Shown: positions 23,430 through 34,609 of the stretch, piece by piece | Layout: every line of letters starts with the position of its first letter | How positions within the stretch are numbered: position 1 is the first letter of the stretch | From: Prosapia bicincta | Lineage: Eukaryota; Arthropoda; Insecta; Hemiptera; Cercopidae | NCBI GenBank assembly: GCA_036971475.1 | Contig: JBAIZL010000001.1 | Coordinates: forward strand, 208,366,841-208,430,840 | Length of the DNA: 64,000 bases | Direction: 5' to 3' | Notes under the pieces: model-generated | What the model saw: the letters and a program-made list of their open reading frames with translations, nothing else | What the model was told of the DNA's origin: nothing | Databases searched by the model: none | Program-made: the position numbers and the translations under genes

Positions 23430-23697
23430 GAGGACTTATCTTGACGACTTCGGGTTGGAAAGTCCCTCGCGTGGTTCGTACTGATACGACACGCACAACA
23501 CCATCTTTTCCTGTGAATGTATCTTCAATTCTTCTCAACTGTCAACGTAATGGTGGAGAGTGGGTATCTTGAATGAGTACCAATTCACCTTTAGACACGT
23601 TTGGTGATTCCGCTGTCCATTTACTACGCTGTTGGAGCGTGTGCAAATACTCAATCCTGTTACTTGTCCAGAAATGCTGGACGGCCTTTGAAATTAG
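23430..23697 (-). pseudogene. BEL/Pao pol C-terminal tail (DUF5641-like), decayed
   Basis: Directly downstream of the integrase remnant after a TAA. Shifted frames keep pieces such as VNWYSFK and VSYQYEPREGL that resemble the end of BEL/Pao Pol, where a basic tail follows the integrase. Several stops and frameshifts are present, so this is only a relic. Confidence 0.5.
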
Positions 23698-24237
23698 TTA
23701 CCAGCGACAAAGACGATTCATGGGTAATTCTTGAAGGTCATGTTCAGGTACTGCGGTCAGAGCAGAGCCGATGAGAAAGTGTGCGGGTGTGAAAACGTCA
23801 AATTCATTAGCGTCTGTGGATAACGGAGATAATGGCCTGGACTCTAAAATTGCCTCAATTTTTGCACATAGTGTTGATAATTCTTCAAAGGTGAGAGCTT
23901 GTCCATTTAGCACTCTTTTGAGATGGTATTTTGTGTAACGTATTTCGGCCTCCCACAGACCTCCAAAGTGAGGACCGTCAGGTGGGTTGAAATTCCAAGA
24001 GATTCCTTTAGAGCTGCAATGTTCAGTTATCCTAGCTTTATTTTCACGCTCTTCGAAGTACTTGAATCTATTGGTTGCTTTGTCGCGTGACTGACCTAAG
24101 ACGTTATCACTTTCTCTTATTGGAAGAGGAACAACATAACGACCTTCCATATCACGATAGTGTAATTCCTTAAAACTCTTTTCACATTGGACATCATCTG
24201 GGTTGGGAGGTATCATATGAGGAACTTCCTCAATCTC
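23698..24237 (-). pseudogene. BEL/Pao pol remnant: RT entry fused to integrase by deletion
   Basis: The frame continues from gag-pro across a TGA (24238-24240), a probable Trp-to-stop change. It begins EIEEVPHMIPPNPDD and GRYVVPLPI, then LGQSRDKATNRF, the segment just before the RT core. Directly after YFEER the text becomes ARITEHCSSKGISWNF and PPDGPHFGGLWEAEI, typical of the BEL/Pao integrase C-terminal half, followed by AILESRPLSPLSTDANEFD and TPAHFLIGSAL. RT, RNase H and the integrase N-terminal catalytic residues are therefore missing through one in-frame internal deletion near 24040. A conventional active Pol is not possible from this copy. Confidence 0.88.
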
Positions 24238-25919
24238 TCAGAAACGTCTTAAACTTCTGTCAATACTACTTGGACTTGAAATAAGCAAGCATGATGAAGT
24301 GAGTGCAAGCTGAGGTTGCTTATCCCTCAACATTCCTGTAATAACCCAACCAAAGAGGCTATGAAGAGCGGAGGGGCAGCCATCCGTAATACTGCGCTGT
24401 TGCCCATTATAGACCTCAGGAAATAAATCCGCAGCTATCAGAAAATCAATCTGAGAGGGTATGTGAAAACTGGGATCAGCCAAATATAGATGTTTGAACT
24501 TGGAGACGATGTGAGTAGGAATATGAACGCTAGGCATATGAGCAGTGATTTTTGAAAGTATCACAGCCTCAGTATTTAGTTGAGGAGTTATGGAGTCTCG
24601 AGGCTTTAGTATACACGTAGCAACTCCTTTAGTACCCTCATTCTGGGCTAGGCCAGCTATAGAGAATGAACATTTTCTTCGTACCAACCCTAAACGCTTT
24701 GCACAGGCAGATGTCATGAAGGAAGTTTGGGCACATGAGTCAATAATTGCTTTAACAGGTTGAAACAGACAGTTTGGGTCCTTGACATGAATAACTGCAG
24801 TCCCTATTATTACAGTAGAATAATGCTGCTGTGAATCTTGAACTAAGCTAGAAGAGGTAGGGTTAGTAATTGAAACTTTTATCGGCAGAAGAGAAGGATT
24901 GGATTGAGGTGATGCAACATGAACCAAAGTGCTGCATGAATCGTTTACAATAGGCTGAGTATGTTCTACATGGAGGTATGTGTGGTGTCGTTGGCCGCAA
25001 GTTAAACAATTTGTCTTGGACAGACAACGAGACACGCTATGTGTACCTTTCAGACAATTAAAATATAGTTTATTGACTTTAACTAAATCTTTACGTTGAT
25101 CAGGGCTCATACGTTGGAATTCAGGACATTTGAATATAGTATGAAGTAGTTTGCAGTATGGACAAAGTTTAGATGCATCAGTAGAGGAAGTGACCAAGAC
25201 TCTATTTGAAAATGGAATAAGATTTTTAACAGCGGACCCTCGCTTTGAAGATGTAACAGTTTTCAGAGCAGGGTTTCTATTAACTTGCATATGAGCTGGG
25301 TGTAAATCGTTATCTTGAGATATTTCTAATATACGTGCATGGTTTTGTAAGAATTTCACTAAATCCTCAAATTTAGGTATTTCGGAATCAATGTTCTGTA
25401 ATTCAAACTGCTTGCATGTAGCAACTGGTAAATTTCTCAAAGCAATATACATAAACAAAAAATCAGCAAGGTCTGGAATACCCAGTGCCTTAAGTGCAAT
25501 AACTGGATCATAAAACTTTCTTAAAAAATAATTTAAAGTCGAAGCTGACTCATTATGCTGTGGAGTACAACTAAAGAATGTGTTTAATAAGGATATTCCT
25601 AGCACACGCTTGATATGATATTTGTCTACTAAGGATTTCCAAACAATGCAATAATTTTTCTCTGATATAGGAAGGCTGCGAGCAATGCTCAACGCAGAAC
25701 TAGAAAGTGCAGAGAGTAAATAGTGAAATTTCTCAATGTCACTGAGTGACGTATTTTCATGTATGAGAACGCGAAAATTATCGTAAAATAGTGTCCATTC
25801 ATTGTAAGATCCGTCAAACTTTGGCAAGGCAATTTCTGGTAAACGAGGCCTACTAGAAGTTTTATCCTTACTCCTACTGTCAACAGAGGACTGTTCCACA
25901 GAACTAATTCTATTATAGA
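24238..25919 (-). pseudogene. BEL/Pao gag-protease polyprotein
   Basis: An open frame of about 550 codons entered without an ATG (a GTG lies at 25899). The gag core matches the DUF1759 type (LPKFDGSYNEWTLFYDNF, FHYLLSALSSSAL), followed by CCHC-like knuckles (CPYCKLLHTIFKC, FNCLKGTHSVSRC, CLTCGQRHHTYLH) and an aspartic-protease region (VKAIIDSCAQTSF, then LIAADLF). Two key sites look damaged: the knuckle normally read CFNC is YFNC, and the protease D-S/T-G triad reads DSC. In the family, Gag builds the particle and the protease matures it. The upstream gag start lies in another frame at 25920-26210, so at least one frameshift separates them. Confidence 0.9.
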
Positions 25920-26210
25920 CTATTTGTATTTAAAATACAACTCGTCAAAGGCTTCGGCTGTTTGAACGGTTTCGTATTGCTTTTCGGGATCAATTTGTAA
26001 TGACGTTGCTAATATTTCCTCTTGAACGGCTTCAAATTGTGTATATGAGTCGCCTATATTGTTATATCTAGCTTTAAATTGTTTTAACTTAGTTAGATCT
26101 GAGATTTCTTTAGAAAGATCATACAGAATTTGGATACGGCGATATAGCTTTTCTCTCCTAGCTATTAGTAATTTTAAATGATTTTCTAGTTTATTCATAA
26201 TTATATACAA
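25920..26210 (-). pseudogene. BEL/Pao gag N-terminal segment
   Basis: 96 codons from an ATG at 26210, charged and probably helical (KLENHLKLLIARREKLYRRI, then DLTKLKQFKARY and FEAVQEEIL). This is the usual N-terminal coiled region of BEL/Pao Gag. It ends at a stop where the main gag frame continues in another register, so one indel has split the gene. The primer-binding side and the 5' LTR lie just upstream. Confidence 0.8.
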
Positions 26211-26527
26211 TTTACAGCATAGAAAATATTAAAGTTTTCTTTAAATATTTCACTAAGTAGACTTGAACATTTAAAGCGAATAGGCCTAGCTTTGCTATAA
26301 TAGAATGCGGCTTTCGCCTAAACAAACATTGCAAAGATTAGATTATTAACTAACCTACAGTGGACTGTATTAAGCTTTATAATGTACAGTTTCATAACTT
26401 ATTGTAGCGTTATATAACTTAAGAAAACAAAAAAACATATACATTTTAAATATTCGAATATATTTTGAAGCAGTATTACAACAGATTATAAACACATTTC
26501 AAAACTTGAACACCTTTAAAAACACTC

Positions 26528-26560
26528 ACGGACAGGTTTATCCGGCCCGGAGGACCAAAA
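26528..26560 (-). promoter_or_regulatory. Primer-binding region of the BEL/Pao element
   Basis: Directly after the 5' LTR end on the minus strand: TTTTGGTCCTCCGGGCCGG. The position and TGG start suit a tRNA-primed site. I do not assign the tRNA. Confidence 0.6.
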
Positions 26561-26910
26561 TGTTTGTGCAATAATTAAGTAAAATTTACTGACAAACTGT
26601 TGCTATAATTATATTAACGAAATAATAGTATTTGACGCTAATATACCCCAAAATAGAATGTAGGATGCTAAGGCAAGGTTAGCTATGAAATCTAAAAGAG
26701 TTAGGGGGAAAGTTCACTTACTTGTAGACGGTTGTCTGTCACAACTATAATTGGTTGTAGTACTACGTTCGGCCCCAAGACGAGTAGGGACGGCGCTCCA
26801 ATCGTAGTAAAAATGTAGATAAAAAATAAATTATAATAGACATAATTGTTCCTCACTCACAATGTTGTATTTGAGGAAAAATGAGGAAATAGGAAAGGAT
26901 TTACCCAACA
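26561..26910 (-). repeat. BEL/Pao 5' LTR
   Basis: Homologous to 22941-23293 across its whole length, with the same TGTTGGG start and TGCACAAACA end on the minus strand. Confidence 0.9.
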
Positions 26911-26978
26911 TTTTCCCCCACCGAAAACAGAATAAAGTTTTCTCAATTAAATAGAAATAAAACACACATTAAACAACA
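26911..26978 (-). repeat. BEL/Pao internal 3' sequence outside the 5' LTR
   Basis: This 68 bp matches 23294-23361, the purine tract and the internal sequence upstream of the 3' LTR, yet it lies outside the element. It suggests a second, tandem element once lay upstream and was mostly removed. Confidence 0.7.
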
Positions 26979-27344
26979 AAGTTATTATTGATCGAATATA
27001 TCGTACAATACCGCAGTAGCAATGATGACAGCTACAACATCCTGTCCGTAACCTGTCGAAACCGATTTGAACTGTCCTGATAGACAACAGACATAACCTA
27101 ACTCTTGTGCAATAGCAATGCTTCTCAGAATACTTGTATCTATGTTCGCAGAGTTGCAACAGACGTTTTGATTAAAGAGTTTCGATGTAAAGAGAAAATC
27201 ATTACATTATAAAATCGATCGACGGCATATTTTTGTGTTTCGGAGTATTTGCTACTCCCTCTACGATTCACCACAGAATTAAGTATCAAAAATAACCAGA
27301 GGAATATTCTTCAACCCTCTCCTCAGTCGCCAATTTTCCCCTTG
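26979..27344. other. Short unique stretch, no gene seen
   Basis: Two small open frames overlap here on opposite strands. No family features. Confidence 0.4.
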
Positions 27345-27548
27345 ACAAACACTCACACACACACACTCACGAGCGCGCGCGCACACACACACACACACAC
27401 CCGCGCACGCACGCACGCACACACTCTCTCTCTCTCTCTCACACACACACCACACGCGCACGCACGCACGCACGCACGCACACCCGCACGCGCGCGCACT
27501 CACACACACCCGCGAACGCACGCACACACACACACTCTCTCACACACA

Positions 27549-27585
<37 letters not shown>
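27345..27585. repeat. Compound CA/CG/CT microsatellite
   Basis: Runs of CACA, CGCGCG, ACGC and CTCTCT alternate over 240 bp. The apparent His/Thr- and Cys/Val-rich frames on the two strands come only from this repeat. Confidence 0.95.
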
Positions 27586-27589
<4 letters not shown>

Positions 27590-27629
27590 ATGGGTTAATA
27601 AACCTCTACACCTAATGACCTGTCTACTA

Positions 27630-27773
<144 letters not shown>

Positions 27774-28286
27774 AAGTTTTTAAAATAATGTTAGTTATCC
27801 ATCTGGTATATTGGAAATACAGTTCCTCTTTCAATAACCTAATTCTAAGGCAGCCTGAGTGGTAGCTGAGTGTAAAGCATAAGAAGGAAAATAACCATCG
27901 TAAACCTTTTTAATTCACTTCCATAAAATGTTCTCACGCTTACAAAGATTCTTCGTTTAATCTCACTTCTTAGAATTCACATCTTCTGCTTTCTGCATAA
28001 TATAAATACCATTGAATTGCACTCAACAAGATTACAAGGATGGTTTTGTGTATTTAAATCGGTGCAAGGTAGAACCTGAAATACCCTTTATTAACACATA
28101 AATAAAGTGTCGCCTAACAGGTGTGTTTCTATATGTGGCAGTACTATCCATAATGAAAACATTCTATTGTCTAACTATTTTCATTTTTAGAAAAGTTATA
28201 TTAGATCTAAGTTTCAAATATATTTTTAACTAAAGAATGTGTTTCGCTAATTCACTACTGTGAGGGCAATATTCAACTGTGCTCTC

Positions 28287-28292
<6 letters not shown>

Positions 28293-28346
<54 letters not shown>
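28293..28346. repeat. (TC)n microsatellite
   Basis: A TC run seen directly, flanked by CT-rich sequence. Confidence 0.95.
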
Positions 28347-28352
<6 letters not shown>

Positions 28353-28607
28353 CTCTCTCCCTCCTAGTGTTTTGAAATAATTAGGCACAAGATAATTGTT
28401 TTACAAACGATAACATGGACGAAAACCATTGTAAATTAATTAAAGTAGTTCAAATATTAGATTCATTGATTTGAAATATTTAATCAATATGTCAATTAAA
28501 AACATTCGTGATTTAATACTAGCGACTTTCTACCTCTCTAAACCTTCCAATGCGTTCATGACATAACACTCTAGAGATATGTAATAAACGTTGATTATAA
28601 TATAGGC

Positions 28608-28608
<1 letters not shown>

Positions 28609-28683
<75 letters not shown>

Positions 28684-28700
28684 ACACTCACACACACACA
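28609..28700. repeat. (CA)n microsatellite
   Basis: A CA run with two CACTCACA interruptions near its end. Confidence 0.95.
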
Positions 28701-28740
28701 TTTATATACAATATTTTCTTGTTTAGTAATCAAAATTAAC

Positions 28741-29216
28741 TAGAGTTATTGAAATTCAAGGATTATTTATTAATTTATATTCAAAGATTTTTTTGTTGAT
28801 AAACAATACCAACATTATCAGGAATGAATAATACAATAATGGAAGATATAAATTATATGTCAAATTAGAAATAGTTTGTTGCTTAATTTATTATACAAAA
28901 TGCTAAGTTTATTTTGTTGCAGTTACAATATAGACATTAAATATAGTATCAATTTTAGAATGTATTTGTTCTTTTAATTATTTGTTATTATTATTGTATC
29001 TATATATTTCGAATGCTTCATATATATTCATTTTCAATACTTGAGTTTTTGTTTTTATAAGTTTCGAATTTTCTATTTTTTAATGTTTATGTATTTTTAA
29101 TGTTTTATATCTTGCATTATTGTATTAGTCATTCCTATTAATGTTGGTAATGTTTATCAACGAGAAGCTTTGAATATAAATTTAAAAATAATTTTTATAT
29201 TTGAATAATTTTAGTT

Positions 29217-29217
<1 letters not shown>
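28741..29217. mobile_element. PLE family C, degenerate head-to-head pair
   Basis: The left side has ACAATACCAACATTATCAGGAA and the right side CATTCCTATTAATGTTGG with GAAGCTTTGAATATAAATTT. These are the diverged family C hammerhead block and tail in inverted order. A TA array (29218-29273) adjoins, as with the other family C copies. Confidence 0.6.

Positions 29218-29273
<56 letters not shown>
29218..29273. repeat. (TA)n microsatellite
   Basis: A clean TA run adjoining the family C tail. Confidence 0.96.
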
Positions 29274-29278
<5 letters not shown>

Positions 29279-29279
29279 C

Positions 29280-32200
29280 AAACGAAAAGAAGATTGAAGA
29301 TATATTCCTGACGTTTATCTAAGCAACAAATTATATTTCATAAAATATATATTTTTAAACAAATATTTATACGTTGTTTTGTACATGAACGGATTTTTCC
29401 ACATAATTCAGTTTACCAAGTCCTGATATGAAAATATATGTTGAAAATTATATATTTTACTAACATTGAACTTCTTAATAGAATGACGGTTATTAGCCAT
29501 ACGTTACATTATGTATAAGAAATATTAGGCTAGTGAAATAAATCAATATTTTACACCTATTATGTTCTATAGTTCAACTGTGAAAAAGAATCAATGGTCC
29601 ATTTAGGTTCAATTGGCTTTATAAGAGTATTTGTGGACAAGTAACATACAAGAGCTCTAAAAACCATTTGATGAAATCACAATTGCTTTGGGGGGTTATC
29701 TGTCCTAGTAGCGCAATTGTCACCGAATTAGACGCTAATCATACACTGTCGTTAAACTCTCCACAATATTGGTGAGTTTGTGGTACTGAGAAATACTTGC
29801 ATTTATTTGAAAACACTTCCCTACAAGTAGTTATTTAAATTGTCTCCCAGCTCAAAACATGTTTTCAGTATCTGCTGACACCATTCAGTGACACGATTTA
29901 GTGAAAAATCTCAACAAGTGCATCTTAAAATTACTTAAAAGTTCTTACCAAATCTTCAACCAACAAAACATCATAGTTTGATGTTTTTAGGCTGGTTTTA
30001 AGCTCTAACTTTGATACATGCTACATTTTGCTATTTTTTTAAAAATAATTATTCTGAGGGAAAACACGGTCAACCATGTTGCATTTAATGAGTAGATTTT
30101 ACTTGAGAGTCAATATAAAGATCTGCATAAATAAAACATTTTCAGGGTGTATTAAAATTTTAAAGCCCGCATGACACATCTAGTCCTATATAGATCCAAT
30201 GTCTCCCAGAGGATTCGGTAAGACCAATCGTATTTTTGCAAGTTACTGGATTGGTATAAGATTGCGAATAAGAAAACTGGTTGACCCTTAAGTAAATAAT
30301 TAATACTCATTTTAAACTGAACTTTTGAAAAATATTCTCTATTCAGCACCAGGGTGTCAAATAAATCCACTTACAAAATTTTAATTGCAGTGGATGTTTA
30401 TTTTCGATTTTTTATTTCTTTTGTTTCTAAACTTTATTACATTTTTACTTATGTTTCGTTACCAACTGTTTACAATAAAAATACTCATTATTATTTAATG
30501 CGAATAAATATTTCATTATATAAATAATGTCTTTAATATTATCTGTAAAAGTAACTGAATTAACTTTATTATATTGCAAACCTTTCAGACAGTTTTATAT
30601 TTAGAATACTTCTTGCAACATTTTTGACAGCATTTGACCTGTATTTTAAAAATGAATATGCAGAAAGCAGTAATTTTTTCTTTGTAAAAATTGTAAATAA
30701 TAATTTAATGTTTATTAAATAATAGGCGACACTCCGAAGAAACAAAGTAAATTCGTAATTAACATTAGGTTGCTATTTGTATATATTAAAAATAATAATA
30801 ATTCGAACAATATTTTTTAATACCTTTACCAAGGTAATAAATCAAGGTATCGGATTCCATACGCTAAAAATAACATGAATACTTCATTCTTTTATAAAAA
30901 CGTTTTAAACGAATTTCATTCAGTATCTCTAAATTTATCAAACTAAACTATGGCGTTCTTAGATACCTGTCTCCGTAATATAAACGTAAAATAAAACTGT
31001 CAATATGCGTTTATTTTAGGTAAATATAAGGGAAGGGATAGTTTCAGAACAGAGGGTAAAATTGAATACATCACGATGTAAAAAAGGAAGAGACGAAAAT
31101 AAATATTAATAATTTTACCACTCAACGAACGAAATAGGTACATATATTTGTTATACGTGTTTCATTTAATGACATCCTCAGTATTATGTAATTAAAATAA
31201 TTACATATTTGTGTGTCAGTAAAATTACATTTTAAAAAACGTTAGACTACAACTTACATTTTATTGTTATAGTTTGTACTTTGTTACTTACATTTTAGTT
31301 TGTCTTACCCAGGTTGGTGAAATCTAAACGAGTTTAATAATAAATACACTTTGAATATTATGATTATGATTTTCTATTTGTTGTACTAATAAATAAATAT
31401 TTATAAATACAGATGAGGCTGAATCCAATTACCAATATTTACCAATTAAATTGTTTTTTTTTTTGTTTTAGCACACTAGAAAGAAAATAATCTCTTGGTA
31501 AAAGTAAACGAATATTAAATCCCCTAAACATTAATATTTTGCTATAAATATATTCTTTTAAATTTATTTTAAGTTCAGTTGACTTTTTAAAAGATTTGAA
31601 TAAAGCGTCGGGACAAAATATGAAAACGACGTTGTTTACGTTATTTGCGTTACGTTATTACGTTATTTTAAATTTAGCACTTTGTGTCGGAAATAGTTGT
31701 ATTTTTATTAAACAGTCCCATTGTAAGTGCCTACGCGGCCCAATCAACCCCCTGGCACTGTATTAGTGCTTCATCCTCAGAGATGTTTTATTCAAATCTT
31801 GTTATCAACAACCCCAATATGATTAGGGATTGGCAGCAAATTAGATGTAAGTAGGGGGTGACAGAATGTAAATTATGGTGGCATAATCGATACTTGGATG
31901 GAGTGAGTCATGGTTTCATATAATAATTGCTCCGGTCGGATGGTGTTGTGGGGAATAAAACTGGAACTTTCATTTCTGTAAACCAGGAACTTAGTTTAAC
32001 CACTCTGATTGACTCATCTTGGTGTAATCAATAACAGAAAAACTTTCCGATTTAATTCTTAACTTTTACTTTTATCCGGTAAAAGATTTATAAAAACTTC
32101 TTTAATGTAACTTTTTAAAGAAGAATTATTCTTATACTGGTTGATTTAGAGCAATGAAAACCAAATTGGAAAGACCTCAAAATGTATACAAAGTAAACAA

Positions 32201-33745
32201 ATTGTGTTTAGAAAAAATATTATAGTAAACAGATGTTAAAATTTTTAATAGCTCATTCTTACTTTATTTTAAACGTATCGGAAAAGATTTAGTTTTAAAA
32301 ATAAATGTAGTAAAATTTACCTATAATACAAATAAAATTTAAAATAAATGTTTGTCCAGGGCTTCTCCAATTTTATCACAATCCCTTTTCTTTTGCCACA
32401 CTAGACTTCCCGATTTTGTTTTATACTCATCTGCCATTCCAGTCTTCCTCCCTTAATTCTCTCCCCTTCATTGTGATTCTAATAAAAGTTTCCCATTTCA
32501 GGGAGGTTACACTACGGTTACCCCATCGCAAAATCTACAGATCCTAATCAAAGGGATTAACATATACAGCCCCTCATCCTGGCAACATACGATGACATAA
32601 GGGTCCCTTTGGATCAGATATTTCGTCTTGCTGGGTACTGGCCCACATGAGTAATTTGACTTATCTAATAAAAGGCTACACATATCTAGAAGACACCTTA
32701 TAAATGGGGCGCAGCCCGATATATTCTCTAATGGTTCCTAGAGAATATTTTTCATCTCGTTAACAATACGTATTTTTCTTGGGACCTCACCCCGCATATT
32801 TGTTTAACATGCACTCACTTCACTCGTATATAGTTTACCGTTACTTTCACTTACCTGTTCGTAATTTAACCGAAGCCAATGTGAGAATGTATGTCCAACG
32901 TAAGTCGTAATCAATGTTACATCCCTATATAATTCGTTTTGCCTTGATATTAAGGAGTACTTCTTCAAAACAAAACTTGTGTAATTAAGGATGTATGTGC
33001 TTAGACGTACTATGTATGTTACAAATTTTTACATAACAATCAAAAAAGCTTAAAACTGTGATATAAATAAAAAAAACAATTAATTTGAAAATGTGAAGTA
33101 GAAATGACTTGCCTAATAAAATCTGTAATTTGCAATTGTATTTAACTTTCCCTGTGTAGTTGTTTTTATATATTGTTTCTACATGTATTCACAATATAAT
33201 GAAGTTTCTCTTTCTTAATATTATATTATAATTCTACATATATTTCATTTAACAAAAATAATTATAAAACAACATAGTCAAAAGTTTTATAGATGTAATG
33301 TATTGATATCTTCTAAAGTTTTATACAATACAAACAGCTAAAATAGCACTACCTACTTGTAAAACAACAGTGGCCTAGCCTCGATTGCACAGCGACAAGA
33401 TTCCGCATAAGGTGAATTCAAACAATACAAATTCACTAACCCATTACCTGCAAAATTTTATAAACGATTTTTTTCATTTTAAACACTTACCAATTCCTTT
33501 AAGAACCACCAAAAAATATTTTTATAATTAATTTTTCAAAATTAGCTATTCTAGGCTTGTTCGAAATAAAAGTTCAAAATGTGGATCATGGAAAAAACGG
33601 GTAAAAAAATATTTAAGATGCAGTCAAGACAAATGTTTATTGTTTTACAAAGAAACCACTATATTAACACATAAAAATGTATACTTTACTAACAAAAGAC
33701 TATATTTATAGGATGAAAGTCGTGTTGGTTCAAAGAGTCGTTAAA
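29280..33745. other. Long intergenic stretch, no gene seen
   Basis: 4.4 kb, AT-rich, with only short chance frames (for example 30152-30370). At 31150-31195 the minus strand reads ACTGAGGATGTCATT...AAATGAAACACGTAT, which may be one more decayed hammerhead-like PLE end, but the stems are not convincing. Confidence 0.4.
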
Positions 33746-33749
33746 GTCT

Positions 33750-34600
33750 CCTTTGCGACACCTGAAAACATTCAAGATGGAGACCAGCATTAGGCTTGCA
33801 GCATTGCTTCCTTACGCTTGTCTTGCATATTTCACATTTTCTTTGCTTTCCATTAGTTGTTCTTTCAGTGTAATTTCCTGCAGGATCAAATCTTACATTT
33901 TCCAACACTTTTTTGTTACAAAGATTCGGTAAAACAGTGTTTTTTTGGATTGGATAAAGAGGTCAGTGCAAGATAAGTACTAACAATTGTTCTCCTGTAG
34001 TCTGCTATTGACATCTTTTGCACTGATATGCAAGAAATAATGTGATCATTGGCCCTTGTCATGCGAATAGGATTGGTGAATATAGGAAAGTACCATGGTT
34101 TAGCTTCGATTTGTATCCAGTACCTGTTTATATACCAGTCTATTTTATCAACTCCACCCATGGACTTGTTACAAGTATCAATGAACTTTGCCTGAGATAC
34201 ATGTATCTTCTCCTTATTATGGTTTGACCAACTAGTCAAGTTTACTGGGGTTCAATAACATGTTTACATTTCTGTTAATCTTTCCTAGTAATGGCCAAAA
34301 TCTTGTTGTTCTCATCTAAACGATATTCTTTTACACCGGGTTTTTCTTTTTTGGTGTCTTTATCTGACTGGATAGGAAAATAGTTTATTTTATTGTCTCG
34401 GAATTTCCCGGTGGCACAAACACTAATTTCCGTCAGGCTTTTTATAAAGTCAAAACTTGTAAAAAAGTTGTCAATTTGAAACATATGATTTTGGGGAGTA
34501 TTCGGTTCAGACATTTTAGAAATAATAGTGGATGTGCCTACAGAGATTGTATTAGCATTGGGTATCTATACTTTACCCCTCATAGAGTTCTGGGTTACAG
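33750..34600 (-). pseudogene. piggyBac transposase C-terminal half, decayed
   Basis: Read on the minus strand, pieces in shifted frames give, in order: GTSTIISKMSEPNTPQNHMF, QIDNFFTSFDFIKSL, ATGKFRDNKINYFP, then NKSMGGVDKIDWYINRY, EAKPWYFPIF and YRRTIVSTYLAL, and finally a cysteine-rich tail CEICKTSVRKQCC...HLECF. This is the family order: the second catalytic Asp in DNFFTS, the third in GGVDKID, then the C-terminal zinc-binding domain. Stops at about 34240-34274 and a shift near 33915 break it. The N-terminal half was not found upstream. The remnant at 20.4 kb is on the other strand and appears to be a separate copy. Confidence 0.85.
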
Positions 34601-34609
34601 AAATAATAA

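Larger units (their letters stand above)
22941..26910 (-). mobile_element. Defective BEL/Pao LTR retrotransposon
   Basis: Two LTRs of about 350 bp enclose a minus-strand gag-pol relic. On the minus strand the order is 5' LTR (26561-26910), primer-binding region, gag, zinc knuckles, protease, start of the RT region, integrase C-terminal part, DUF5641-like tail, polypurine tract and 3' LTR. Most of RT, all of RNase H and the integrase N-terminal part are deleted. The two LTRs differ by several substitutions and small indels, so the insertion is not recent. Confidence 0.93.

Noticed and set aside
31150..31195. Another hammerhead-like block (minus strand ACTGAGGATG ... GAAACACGT)
   Set aside because: Stem I does not pair and the stem II-GAAA junction looks deleted. 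It may be a decayed PLE end but cannot be supported.
31735..31790. CTGAGGATGAAGCACT...AGTGCC on the minus strand, resembling a PLE hammerhead start
   Set aside because: No GAAA follows stem II and no stem I partner is present.
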